A stretch of DNA of 64,000 nt from Janibacter sp. HTCC2649 (lineage in GTDB: Bacteria; Actinomycetota; Actinomycetes; Actinomycetales; Dermatophilaceae): contig NZ_CH672413.1 in NCBI RefSeq assembly GCF_000152705.1, positions 1,649,978 to 1,713,977 on the forward strand, given 5' to 3'. Each line of letters opens with the position of its first letter. Within the stretch, counting starts at the first letter, position 1. Below are positions 37,335 to 48,834 of this stretch, piece by piece. Under the pieces are notes generated by a model, which did no database searches, was not told where the DNA came from, and saw nothing but the letters and a program-made list of their open reading frames with translations. The translations under genes and the position numbers were made by a program.

Positions 37335-38588
37335 ATGAATTCGCGCATCGCCGTCGTGGGGGACCCCGGCAGGACGCAGGACCGGGAGTCCCTCGCCCGG
37401 GCCCGTGCCCAGTCCGTGGGACCGGCCGCCGACCTTGAGTGGTGGCCGTTTGCGCCCCACGAGATGGCTCACCGCGGGTTCGACCACTTCGACGGCCTGT
37501 GGCTGATGGACTGGCCCCAGGACGCCGAGTCCGAGTCGGTCCGGCAGGCCACTTGGCTGGCGCACCAGCAGGGCCTCCCCGTCATCGTCTCCGCGACCGA
37601 GCCACCCGGATGGTTCGTGGGGCAGGCACGGGAGCGGGCGGCATACCGGATCCGTGGTCAGGTCGAGCGGACGCGAGCCGCGGAGCTCGAGGCGGCCGAG
37701 CGGCAGCCGCGCCCCCATGTCCACCAGATGCGCGGACCCCGCCACAGCTGGTGGCGCCCACTCCTCGCGCTGGCGGTCGCCGTCGCGGTCCTCATCGTCT
37801 GCGTCATCGCGTTGATGGTGCCCAGCGAGCTGGGTGGCCTCCTCGACAACGAGGAGACCCTCGTCGACCCGGTGAACCCGTGGTCGGCGCTCGTCACGAA
37901 TCTCCTTCTCGCCAGCCTCATTCCGGCCACCCTCATCGGCTTGTGGGTGGGATTCCGGCGGAGCCCGTGGCGAGTCCTGTCCGTGGCAGGACGCCTCCGG
38001 TGGGGCTGGCTCGGGTGGTGCGCGCTCGTCGTCACTCCCCTGTGGGCGATCTACCTCGCCGTGAGCTGGGTGGTCTTCGACCAGGAGGTCCTCGATCGCC
38101 CGGACCACTGGATCGCCCTCCTCGCGATCACCCTGTTCACCACTCCCCTGCAGGCGGCCGGCGAGGAACTCGCCTTCCGCGGCGGGCTGGTCCAAGGAGT
38201 CGGGGCGTGGTTCCGATCGCCCGTGGCCGCCCTCGTCGTGACCACGATCCTGTCGACGGCGTTCTTCGCGGCAGCGCACGGCTCCGCGGACCCGTGGATC
38301 ATCATCGAAATCGGTTCGCTTGCTGTCGCCGGCTGCTGGCTCGCCTGGCGCACCGGCGGGCTCGAGGCCGTCATCGTCCTGCACGTCGTCAACAACCTGC
38401 TGGTCATGGGGACCGGGATCCTCTTCGGCGGGCTCGAGGAGTCGTTCGTCGACGGGACGAGCACCGGGTCACCGGTCTCGGCGGCCATGAACGTCGTCGC
38501 CACCTCGCTCGTGACCCTCGTCCTGCTGTGGCTGGCACGCCGGCGGGGAGTGACTCCCGCGGGCTGGCGGACGCCCGCTCTGGGCTGA
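37335..38588 (+). CDS. CPBP intramembrane protease with N-terminal alpha/beta domain
   Basis: A 417-residue protein. The C-terminal part (~140-405) is a multi-helix CPBP (Abi/CAAX-like) glutamic metalloprotease with its three motifs: EELAFRG, FFAAAH and HVVNN. The N-terminal ~95 residues form a soluble Rossmann-like unit (RIAVVGDPG..., FDGLWLMDW..., ATWLAHQQGLPVIVSA) reminiscent of the amidotransferase-like or deoxyribosyltransferase folds but without a recognisable catalytic residue. The fusion is unusual. Function unknown; convergent with meaB. Confidence 0.8.
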   Translation: MNSRIAVVGDPGRTQDRESLARARAQSVGPAADLEWWPFAPHEMAHRGFDHFDGLWLMDWPQDAESESVRQATWLAHQQGLPVIVSATEPPGWFVGQARERAAYRIRGQVERTRAAELEAAERQPRPHVHQMRGPRHSWWRPLLALAVAVAVLIVCVIALMVPSELGGLLDNEETLVDPVNPWSALVTNLLLASLIPATLIGLWVGFRRSPWRVLSVAGRLRWGWLGWCALVVTPLWAIYLAVSWVVFDQEVLDRPDHWIALLAITLFTTPLQAAGEELAFRGGLVQGVGAWFRSPVAALVVTTILSTAFFAAAHGSADPWIIIEIGSLAVAGCWLAWRTGGLEAVIVLHVVNNLLVMGTGILFGGLEESFVDGTSTGSPVSAAMNVVATSLVTLVLLWLARRRGVTPAGWRTPALG

Positions 38589-38596
38589 CAGCCCGG

Positions 38597-39561
38597 TCAG
38601 TGCCCGAACGCGTCGAGGATCTGCGCGGCCGCGTCGACGGCGCTGAGTTCGCCGGAGCGCACCGCTGACTCGATCTGCGCCCGCTGCTCCTTGACCCGGG
38701 GCGCGACCCGAACGGCGTCGGTGAGGTGCGCGTCGACGAGGGCCCACATCCAGTCCTGCTGCTGCTGGGCCCGCCGCGCCTCGAGCGAACCCTCCGACTC
38801 CAGGTGGGCGCGGTGCTCGAGCACGGCCTCCCACACCTCGTCGAGGCCGGCACCGGTCATGGCCGAGCAGGTCAACACGGCCGGTCGGCGCACCTCGGCC
38901 CCGGGAAGCATGAGCCGCATCGCGGCCGTGAGGTCCTTGGCCGCACCCTTGGCCGGCAACTCGCCATCGCCATCGGCCTTGTTCACCGCAATGACGTCGG
39001 CGAGCTCGAGGATGCCGCGCTTGATGCCCTGCAGCTGGTCGCCGGCCCGCGCGAGCGTCAGCAGGAGGAAGGTGTCGACCATCTCGGAGACCGCGATCTC
39101 GTTCTGCCCGACACCAACCGTCTCGACGATGACGACGTCGAAACCCGCCGCCTCGAGGACGAGCATCGACTCGCGAGTCGCACGCGCCACTCCCCCGAGG
39201 TGCCTTCCGCTGGGACTCGGCCGGACGAACGCGTGGTCACTCGCGCTGAGCTCGCCCATCCGCGTGCGGTCTCCGAGGATCGAACCGCCCGTGCGACGCG
39301 AGCTCGGGTCGACGGCAACGACTGCGACGCGGTGACCGGCCTCGATGAGCCGGACGCCCATCGCGTTGACGAAGGTCGACTTGCCTGCCCCCGGAACGCC
39401 CGAGATCCCCACTCGCACAGCAGAACCCGTGTATGCCGTGAGCTCGGTGAGCAGGGCACGTGCCCTTTCGCGGTGGTCGGGTCGGGTCGACTCGACCAGC
39501 GTGATCGCACGGGCGATGTGGGTCCGCGAACCAGCGCGGACCCCGTCGAACAGCTCGTCGG

Positions 39562-39565
<4 letters not shown>
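38597..39565 (-). CDS. meaB: methylmalonyl-CoA mutase-associated GTPase MeaB
   Basis: A 322-residue G3E GTPase that guards adenosylcobalamin loading of the mutase. Walker [10 protein letters not shown] at ~55; the switch region RTRMGELS...[23 protein letters not shown] and the specificity motif NKAD are present. The C-terminal helices mediate dimerisation. Start GTG 39565 overlaps the mutB stop (GTGA), so it is coupled to its partner. Confidence 0.95.
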
Positions 39566-41756
<2,191 letters not shown>

Positions 41757-41760
<4 letters not shown>

Positions 41761-43472
41761 GCGGGAGCTCCCGTCGTGTCGAGGAGGTCGGAGAGGAAGG
41801 CGACGACGTCCATGTCCTTGGCGACACCCTCGTAGCCCTTGTCGGTGCCAGTCAGGGCGGCGGCGGACTCGGTGTCGCCGTCGACCGCGTCGATTCCGGC
41901 GACGGTGAGCAGGTTGACCGCGTCGATGCGACGGTCGGCGGCGCGAGGCACGTCGAGGGTCGGCACCGAGACGCGCGGAGCGTGACCGTGCTCTGTTGCG
42001 TATGCCGCAGAGCGGTCCCGGAGCGCTTCGAAGATGGCCGAGTCCCGGTGTGGCGCAAGGGCATTGGGCTGCACGGGCAGCTCGGCTCGAACCACTCGCT
42101 CAAGCGGCTTCTCGCCAGCCAGTGGGAACGTGCTCACGCCCGTTATCGGCGTGGAGCGTGTTGCCAGGGCGGCGTCGCGCTCGGCGACAGCCGCCAAAAT
42201 ACGCTGTGCGACAAGGCCATTCGCGAGGGCAGCGACCATGCCACCGGCGGACTCGATCTCCTGGAAGGTCTCCCACGCGGCCTTGGCCACGTCGTCCGTG
42301 AGGGTCTCGACGTACCAGGAGCCACCCGCCGGGTCGGTGACCCGCGCAACGTTGGACTCCTCGGCGAGCAGGATCTGGGTGTTGCGAGCGATGCGTCGGG
42401 AGAACGGCGTCGGCAACCCGGACACGGTGTCGAAGGGCAGCACGGTGATGGCATCCGCCCCGCCGAGGCTGGCACCGAACGTCGCGAGGGTGCTGCGCAG
42501 GATGTTGGTCCAGGCGTCGTCGCGGGTGAAGATGCGACCGGACGTCACGGCATGGGTGAAGGCACCACGGGACGTCTCGGGGACACCGACGCTCTCGCCG
42601 ATCCGCGCCCAGGCCCGGCGCAACGCCCGCAGCGCAGCCGCCGTGAGGAACTGGTCGGCGGTGGCGCTCACGCGGAACTCGATGTTGCGGAAGGCTTCCG
42701 CGACATCGACGCCCTCGGACTCGAGGTGGCGGAGATAGGCCACACCGGTGGCGAGCGCGAACGCGACCTCATCGGTCACGGTCACTCCAGCATCGCCGTG
42801 GACCCGGGTGTCAACCGTGATCGCCCGGATCTCGCCATGGTCGGCAAGACGGCGGACCGCATCGGCCAGTGGGGCCAGGTCGGGCGCTGAGCCCGTGCGT
42901 GCCGCGGCACCGAGGGGGTCGTGCCCGAGGTTGCCGGAACTCGCACGAGAACCGGACAGGACGGCATACAGGGCGTCCGCGGCAGCGGTCTGGTCGTCCC
43001 ACGAGGAGACGACGACCGGGGCGAGTTCGAGGCGGACCTCGGCAAGCGCCTCCGCGACATCATTGGGGGCAAGGCCGTCGGCACCGACGTGGAGCCAGAC
43101 AGAGGTGACGCCGTTCTCGAGGTCGGCGAGGACGAGCTGGCGCGTCGCGGCAGCGTCCGGGTCGTCGTGCACCTGGCGCACGTCCCACGGGACGTCGGCA
43201 TCACGCAGTGCGCGGCCACGGGTGAACGGCATCGCACCCGGCACGCCGAGCGGCACGGGGTCCGACGACTTCATGTAGAGCGGCTCGATGTCGAGCCCAC
43301 CCTCGAGGTGCGAGCGCATCGTGGCAACAGCGTCGTCGCCGCTCAGGTGCTGGTCCTCGGGGCGCCCCTTGTTGACCACGCCAGCGACGAGGTCTCGCCA
43401 CTGCTCCTGCGTCCGCTCCGGGAAGTGTGCCGCCAGCGTCATCGCTGCGGGCCGCTTCGGGGCCACCGTCAT
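41757..43472 (-). CDS. mutA: methylmalonyl-CoA mutase small (beta) subunit
   Basis: A 571-residue structural subunit partner of MutB. It keeps the barrel fold ([20 protein letters not shown]-type region, [30 protein letters not shown]), but the C-terminal B12-like domain is short and lacks the DxHxxG cobalamin ligand, as expected for a non-catalytic subunit. ATG 43472; first gene of mutA-mutB-meaB. The 133 bp upstream should hold the promoter; nothing distinctive is visible there. Confidence 0.95.
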
Positions 43473-43605
43473 CCACTGCTCCTCAAGCCGATCGGGTCAG
43501 GTCGCACCTGTTCGTGAGGTCTGCGAACCTGTCGTCACCCTACCGGCGTGTCAGCTGTCTCCCCACGAGAGTTTGCGCACACCACGGGGTGTGAAGAGTC
43601 ACCCG

Positions 43606-44109
43606 TCAGCCGTGTCGGCCCTCGGAAACCACGGCCTCGTATGCCGCCTGAAGGCGTTCGCTGGCCCGCGGACCCTTGCTCGGTGGAAGTGGCACACCCA
43701 GGTGGTGGGCGCGCAGCTCGTCCATGAGCTCGGCGACCATCGACGGTCCCCCTTCCTCCATGAGCTGCTGGCGGATGGTCAGCTCCGGGGTGGTCGCCCG
43801 GTGTGCCCGACCCCAGGTCCCGAGGGCAACCAGCACCGGAAGGGTCTGGATGCCCGCCTCGGTGAGGCTGTAGCGAGCACGCTGACCCCGGACCGCGTCG
43901 TCACGGGTGAGGATTCCGCCGGCGACCAGGGCTTTGAGCCGCGACGACAGGACATTGCTGGCGATGCCCTCGTCGGACCCGTTGAGGAGTTCACGGAAGT
44001 AGCGACGGTCGCCGAACATCATGTCGCGCAGGACGATGACGCTCCAGGGATCACCGAGCGCCTCGACGCCGGCGTTGATCGCGCAACCCGACCGTGGCTC
44101 GCCGCGCAT
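43606..44109 (-). CDS. HxlR-family transcriptional regulator
   Basis: A 167-residue winged-helix regulator. The HxlR signature with a redox-type Cys appears as SGCAINAGVEALGDPWSVIVLRDMMFGDRRYFRELLNG (residues ~7-44); SNVLSSRLKALVAGGILTR is the recognition part. The tail after ~115 is longer than in typical HxlR proteins. It is divergent from the reductase operon, with inverted and direct repeats between them, so it probably regulates that operon and itself. Confidence 0.88.
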   Translation of the reverse strand: MRGEPRSGCAINAGVEALGDPWSVIVLRDMMFGDRRYFRELLNGSDEGIASNVLSSRLKALVAGGILTRDDAVRGQRARYSLTEAGIQTLPVLVALGTWGRAHRATTPELTIRQQLMEEGGPSMVAELMDELRAHHLGVPLPPSKGPRASERLQAAYEAVVSEGRHG

Positions 44110-44150
44110 GTCACTCCTCGTGGGGGCTGTGGTTCGGCAGAGTGCTTGCC

Positions 44151-44203
44151 AAGTGCAATCACTCTACTCTACGGTGAGTGGTGGTTGCACTTCGCAATCA
44201 CTC
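44151..44203. promoter_or_regulatory. probable HxlR operator region
   Basis: Inverted repeat AAGTGCAA (44151-44158) / TTGCACTT (44185-44192), and direct repeats GCAATCACTC at 44155-44164 and 44194-44203. They lie in the 136-bp region between the divergent hxlR-type gene and the reductase operon. Confidence 0.55.
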
Positions 44204-44245
44204 ACACAGAGGTTCACACAGGGGCACCGACCGAGGGAGAACAGC

Positions 44246-44908
44246 ATGTCCATCGTTCGCGTCACGGGGTTCAGCATCTCCCTCGACGGCTTCGCCACCG
44301 GGGACGTCCAGACCCTCGAGGAACCCTTCGGTCACGCCGGTCAGCGGCTCCACGAATGGATGTTCCCGCCCGAGGCCGGCGGCGAAACCCGCGCGCGGTA
44401 CGGCGTTGACGGAGCTCTGGGCGCCGTGAGCTGGGACGGGTCGGTCGGCGCCGAGATCATGGGGCGGCGCAAGTTCTGGCCCTACCCCGGCCCCTGGACC
44501 GACGACACCTGGCGCGGTTGGTGGGGCGAGAACCCGCCGTTCCACACCCCGGTCTTCGTCATGACCCACCACCCCCACGAGTCGATCGAGATGGACGGCG
44601 GGACGACGTTCCACTTCGTCGCCGGCACCCCTGCCGAGGTCCTGGCCACGGCACGCGAGTCCGCGGGCGACCTCGACATCCGCATCGGCGGTGGCCCCAC
44701 CATCGTCCGCGAGTTCCTCAGCGCCGGGCTCATCGACCACCTGCACCTCGTCGTCACGCCCATCGTTCTCGGTCGCGGCGAGTCGCTCTGGGAAGGGCTG
44801 GAGGGCATCGAGGGCCAGTTCGACATCCAGACCGCCCATTCCGCCAGGCCCGGCGTCATCCACCAGTTCTGGCAGCGCAAGGGCCTCGACCAGACAGAGG
44901 TCGCCTGA
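44246..44908 (+). CDS. dihydrofolate reductase-like (RibD C-terminal) protein
   Basis: A 220-residue protein of the RibD C-terminal / DHFR superfamily. FSISLDGFATG, AEIMGRRKFW and the NADPH loop IRIGGGPTIVREFLSAGLIDHLHLVVTPIVLGRG are typical of the 'dihydrofolate reductase family' proteins of actinobacteria. These bind NADPH; the substrate is not known, and folate reduction is not implied. GAGGGAGA precedes ATG 44246. First gene of the HxlR-divergent operon. Confidence 0.85.
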   Translation: MSIVRVTGFSISLDGFATGDVQTLEEPFGHAGQRLHEWMFPPEAGGETRARYGVDGALGAVSWDGSVGAEIMGRRKFWPYPGPWTDDTWRGWWGENPPFHTPVFVMTHHPHESIEMDGGTTFHFVAGTPAEVLATARESAGDLDIRIGGGPTIVREFLSAGLIDHLHLVVTPIVLGRGESLWEGLEGIEGQFDIQTAHSARPGVIHQFWQRKGLDQTEVA

Positions 44909-45477
44909 TGGGACGCCTGCGCTACGGGGTGATCATCTCCCTCGACGGCTACGCCCGTGACGCCTCGGGCTCGTTTGCCTGGGCGAGACCCGACCACGAC
45001 CTGCACTCGTTCATCAACGAGAAGGAGCGGGACGTGCGGACCTACATCTACGGCCGGGGCCTGTGGGAGACGATGCGCTACTGGCAGAACCCACCTCGGG
45101 GCGAGGTCAATGCGCCGGAGCACGACGAGTTCGCCACGATCTGGCAGGGGGCCGACAAGGTCATCGTGTCAACGACCCTCGAGCCGCCGACCGAGCCACG
45201 CACCCAGTTGTGGGACACGCTCGACGTCGACCGGCTCGCAGCACTCGTCGGGGACGCGTCGACAGACGTGAGCATCGGCGGTCCCACCTTGGCCGCCGAC
45301 GCCCTGAGGGCCGGGCTCGTCGACGAGATCACGGCCTACGTCATGCCCCACGTCGCCGGCGGAGGACTCCCCTGGCTCCCCGACGGCTTCACGTCCGAAC
45401 TCACCCTGCGCGAACAGCGCACGTTCGGCAGTGGCGCGGTCGCCCTCGTGTACGACGTCACGAGGAGCGCCTCATGA
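44908..45477 (+). CDS. second dihydrofolate reductase-like protein
   Basis: A 189-residue paralogous RibD C-terminal-fold protein, shorter than its neighbour. IISLDGYARD, then YIYGRGLWETMRYW and VSIGGPTLAADALRAGLVDEITAYVMP. Its ATG overlaps the stop of the first gene (TGATG) and its stop overlaps the next ATG, so the operon is translationally coupled. The two are diverged, not a recent duplication. Confidence 0.85.
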   Translation: MGRLRYGVIISLDGYARDASGSFAWARPDHDLHSFINEKERDVRTYIYGRGLWETMRYWQNPPRGEVNAPEHDEFATIWQGADKVIVSTTLEPPTEPRTQLWDTLDVDRLAALVGDASTDVSIGGPTLAADALRAGLVDEITAYVMPHVAGGGLPWLPDGFTSELTLREQRTFGSGAVALVYDVTRSAS

Positions 45478-46165
45478 TCATCGTGACCGGACATCTCGTC
45501 GTGGATGCCGCAGACCGTGACCGCGCGGTCGAGTTGTCACGCGAGGCCGTCATCGCTGCGCGGGCAACCCCGGGGTGCATCGACTTCGCCGTGAGTGCCG
45601 ATGCGGTCGAGCCCGACCGCGTCAACATCAGCGAGAGATGGACCGACCGCGCGGCCCTCGACCGTTTTCGCGGCAGTGGCCCAGAGGGCGAGGTCGGCAC
45701 TCTCATCCGCGACTTCGCGGTGGCAGAGCATGAGGTGACGTCGAAGGATTCGGCGGCGGACGGCATACGCGCGGTCCTCGACGCACGCGTCGCGGCCGTC
45801 AGGGCCAAGGACCTCGACGCACTCGATCCCTGCTGGCCGACGACCTGGAGTCCTTCAATGTCCTGCCGCCGCACCGCGCCGAAGGTCGCGAGCCCACACT
45901 CGAGGCAGCGCGCGGCTGGTTCGACGGCTATGCGTCAGACATCGGGTACGACGTTCACGACCTCAACGTCACCGCCTCCGGTGACGTCGGTTTCGCGTCG
46001 TTCCTCTATCGCGTCACCGGCACCCTCACCGGCGGCACCGAGGTCGACATGTGGGTGCGCGCCACCTTGGGTTTCGAGCGCCTGGACGGCCGCTGGATCG
46101 TCACGCACGACCACGAGTCCGTGCCCTGGGATCCCGAGACGGGGCAGGGCGTGCTGACCCTGTGA
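45474..46165 (+). pseudogene. ABM monooxygenase-SnoaL fusion with a -1 frameshift
   Basis: The first ~100 residues are an antibiotic biosynthesis monooxygenase (ABM) fold (MIIVTGHLVVDAADRDRAVELSRE; ATPGCIDFAVSADAVEPDRV). A SnoaL-like domain begins in the same frame (AVLDARVAAVRAKDLDALDP), but near 45828 the frame breaks. The continuation LLADDLESFNVLPPHR...TGQGVLTL lies in the -1 frame and ends at 46165. The break is in CCC where CCCC would restore the frame: a one-base deletion or a sequencing error. Read straight on, the frame gives low-complexity Ser/Pro/Arg sequence. Confidence 0.8.
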
Positions 46166-46172
46166 GCCTTCG

Positions 46173-47195
46173 TCAGTCGCGCCAGCCCAACGCTGGGGCC
46201 ACGTGGGTGAGGATGCTCTCGAGGAGGTGGGCGTTGTAGTCCACACCGAGAGTGTTGGGGATCGTCAGGAGCAGGGTGTCGGCCGCCGCAACGGCCTCGT
46301 CCTGCGCGAGCTGGCGCACCAGCTCGTCCGGCTCAGCGGCATACGACTTGCCGAAGCGAGCGAGCCCACCGTCGATCATCCCGACCTGGTCGGTGCTGCG
46401 CCGGTCCGCCCCGAAGTAGGCGTGGTCCTGCGCCGTCACGAGGGGGAAGATGCTCCGACTCACCGACGTCCGCGGCGTTCGCTCGTGACCGGCCTCGCGC
46501 CACGCGTCGTGGAACATCTGGATCTGCTCGGCCTGCAGCTGGTGGAAGGGGACACCCGTGTCCTCGGTGAGCAGCGTCGAGCTCATGAGGTTCATCCCCT
46601 GCTGCGCAGTCCAGACGGCGGTCGCCCGGGTTCCGGCCCCCCACCAGATGCGGTCGCGCAGACCCTCGGAGTGCGGTTCGACGCGCAGCAGACCGGGCGG
46701 GTTGGGGAACATCGGGCGTGGGTTGGGCTCGGCGAATCCCTCACCGTCCAACACCGTGAGGAACTCGGCCGTATGCCGTCGCGCCATGTCGGCGTCCGAC
46801 TCACCTTCGCGCGGGTGATGGTCGAAATGCCGGTAACCCTCGATGACCTGCTCGGGCGATCCCCGGCTGATGCCGAGCTGGAGGCGCCCCTCCGCGATGA
46901 GATCGGCCGCTCCGGCCGTCTCGGCCATGTAGAGGGGGTTCTCGTAGCGCATGTCGATGACGCCCGTGCCCAGCTCGATCCGGCTCGTCTTCGCCCCCGC
47001 GGCGGCGAGCAGGGGAAAGGGTGACGCGAGCTGCTGGGCAAAGTGGTGCACCCGGTAGTACGCCCCGTCCGCACCCAGCTCCTCGGCCGCGACCGCCAGC
47101 TCGATCGACTGCAGCAACACGTCGGAGGCCGTGCGGACCGCCGACTGCGGGTGGGGGTTCCAGTGGCCGAACGACAGGAAACCGATGCGCTTCAT
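46173..47195 (-). CDS. LLM-class flavin-dependent oxidoreductase
   Basis: A 340-residue luciferase-like F420- or FMN-dependent oxidoreductase. MKRIGFLSFGHW, GAYYRVHHFAQQLASPFPLLAAAGAKTSRIELGTGVIDMRYENPLYMAETAGAADLIAEGRLQLGISRGSPE matches the MsnO8-like/LLM group barrel. Substrate unknown. ATG 47195 is chosen from the family N-terminus; GTG-type extension upstream is possible. Confidence 0.88.
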   Translation of the reverse strand: MKRIGFLSFGHWNPHPQSAVRTASDVLLQSIELAVAAEELGADGAYYRVHHFAQQLASPFPLLAAAGAKTSRIELGTGVIDMRYENPLYMAETAGAADLIAEGRLQLGISRGSPEQVIEGYRHFDHHPREGESDADMARRHTAEFLTVLDGEGFAEPNPRPMFPNPPGLLRVEPHSEGLRDRIWWGAGTRATAVWTAQQGMNLMSSTLLTEDTGVPFHQLQAEQIQMFHDAWREAGHERTPRTSVSRSIFPLVTAQDHAYFGADRRSTDQVGMIDGGLARFGKSYAAEPDELVRQLAQDEAVAAADTLLLTIPNTLGVDYNAHLLESILTHVAPALGWRD

Positions 47196-47254
47196 ACCTG
47201 CATTCAACACCGCTCACTGCGGCGCATTCCTCGCGCCGAGCCCAGCCAGGGAGG

Positions 47255-48103
47255 TCAGCCCAACGGTGCGTAGGCCACGCCGAGTTCGCGCAGCTTCGCC
47301 TCGCCACCATCGACCGCGGTGAGGACCCACAGGCCCTGCGCCGTCGCGGCGACAGTGTTCTCCCAGTGGGCCGCACGTGAGCCGTCGTTGGTCACGACGG
47401 TCCAGTCGTCCTCGAGGACCCGGTTGGCCTCGGCGCCAAGGGTGATCATCGGCTCGATGGCGATCGTCGTCGCATCGACCACGGTCGGCCCCTTGCCACT
47501 CACGCGGTAGTTCGGGACCTGCGGGTCCATGTGCATCGACGTGCCGATGCCGTGACCGACGTAGTCCTCGACGATGCCGTACTCGCGACCACGCCGCTCC
47601 CCCGAAGCGGTGATGCTGTCCTCGACGGCCTCGCCCACTGCATACAGGCTCTTGCCGACGGTGAGCGCAGCGATGCCGGCCCACATGGAGGCCTCGGTGT
47701 CATCGATGAGCTCAAGGTCCTCGGGACGCCCGGCCTCGCGGCCGCCGACGATGATCGAGATCGCTGCGTCGCCGTGCCAGCCCTCAATGATCGCGCCGCA
47801 GTCGATGGAGAGCAGGTCACCCTCCTCGAGCACCCGCCCACCCGGTATGCCATGCACGACCTCCTCGTTGACCGAGGTGCAGAGCGTGCCGGTGAACCCG
47901 TGGTAGCCCAGGAAGCTCGGGATGCCCCCGCCGTCGCGGATGTGCGCCTCGGCGAGGGCGTCGAGCTCCTTGGTCGTCATGCCCGGCTTCACCGAGTCAC
48001 GGGCCAGCTCGAGGGTCTGCCCCACGAGCAGCCCAGCGGCGCGCATGAGCACCACCTGCTCATGAGTCTTGGCCTCGATGCGCTCACGTCCGAACAGTCC
48101 CAT
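47255..48103 (-). CDS. map: type I methionine aminopeptidase
   Basis: A 282-residue MetAP that removes N-terminal Met. Metal ligands D (LLSIDCGAIIEGWHGDAA, two Asp), H (VGHGIGTSMH) and two Glu (IAIEPMITLG; TNDGSRAAHWENTV) are all present. MGLFGRERIEAKTHEQVVLMRAAG is the N-terminus. Normally downstream of adk in the secY-adk-map-infA order; here 1.3 kb of unrelated genes lie between adk and map. Confidence 0.95.
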   Translation of the reverse strand: MGLFGRERIEAKTHEQVVLMRAAGLLVGQTLELARDSVKPGMTTKELDALAEAHIRDGGGIPSFLGYHGFTGTLCTSVNEEVVHGIPGGRVLEEGDLLSIDCGAIIEGWHGDAAISIIVGGREAGRPEDLELIDDTEASMWAGIAALTVGKSLYAVGEAVEDSITASGERRGREYGIVEDYVGHGIGTSMHMDPQVPNYRVSGKGPTVVDATTIAIEPMITLGAEANRVLEDDWTVVTNDGSRAAHWENTVAATAQGLWVLTAVDGGEAKLRELGVAYAPLG

Positions 48104-48124
48104 GCCCCGCAACTTACAGCCGCA

Positions 48125-48159
48125 CCTCCCGCTCCCCCGAATCACGGGAGTGCGGGAGG
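48125..48159 (-). terminator. possible terminator after FMN reductase gene
   Basis: An inverted repeat CCTCCCGC (48125-48132) / GCGGGAGG (48152-48159), with partial further pairing inside, lies between the FMN reductase stop and the map start. Confidence 0.45.
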
Positions 48160-48174
48160 CGCGGGGCGCGGGGG

Positions 48175-48732
48175 TCAGGACTGGACGGGAACCTCGTCGA
48201 GGTCGAGAACCTTGCTGTGCAGGGTCTCGAGGAGCTGGCGCAGCTCGGCTGCTGCCGCATCGCCGTCGAGGACGACACCCTCGGTGCTCAGCTGCTCGGG
48301 GAAGCTCAGACCCACGGAGCCGACGACCTCGGCCTTGACGTGGGTGAGCACCTTCGTGAGATCGGCGGTCGCGTCGGACGCGCCCGACCAGCCGTAGCCG
48401 ACGAGCGCGATGGGCTTGGCGTTCCACTCGGCGAAGAGGTAGTCGATGGCGTTCTTGATCGGCGCCGGGAAGCTCCGGTTGTACTGAGGCGTCACCACGA
48501 CGACCGCGTCGGACTCGAAGATCTCGCTCGCCCAGGCCTGCGTGTGCGGCTTGGCGTAGTTGCCCTGCATGGGCATGCCCTCCTCATCGAGGAACGGCAG
48601 ACCGATCTGCGCGAGGTCGAGGATCTTGACCTCCCACTGCTCCGGGGACGCCTGCTCACTCACCCACTGGGTGACCTTGTGGCCGATGCGGTTCGGACGG
48701 GTACTGGACACGATGATGCGCAATTGATTCAC
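48175..48732 (-). CDS. NADPH-dependent FMN reductase
   Basis: A 185-residue flavodoxin-like reductase. The phosphate loop IIVSSTRPNRIGHKV (residues ~6-20) and TPQYNRSFPAPIKNAIDYLFAEW (~81-103) match the FMN-reductase family. It can reduce flavins or quinones. Convergent with the DinB gene on neither side; it is divergent from it, with ~100 bp between starts. Confidence 0.9.
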   Translation of the reverse strand: MNQLRIIVSSTRPNRIGHKVTQWVSEQASPEQWEVKILDLAQIGLPFLDEEGMPMQGNYAKPHTQAWASEIFESDAVVVVTPQYNRSFPAPIKNAIDYLFAEWNAKPIALVGYGWSGASDATADLTKVLTHVKAEVVGSVGLSFPEQLSTEGVVLDGDAAAAELRQLLETLHSKVLDLDEVPVQS

Positions 48733-48834
48733 ATTTCAACCAACAGGGTGTGCCGCTCACCCATTCCCAGACCTGACCCAGAATGCTCTGCTCGGCTGGC
48801 TCGCCCCTCGACGCCCGACCCTAGAGTGGCCGGC

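Noticed and set aside
43473-43605. A missed small gene between mutA and the HxlR gene
   Set aside because: No open frame with protein-like composition or ribosome site on either strand; it is probably the mutA promoter.
45826-45834. Programmed -1 frameshift in the ABM-SnoaL gene
   Set aside because: There is no X-XXY-YYZ slippery heptamer nor a clear downstream pseudoknot; a lost C in a C run is simpler.
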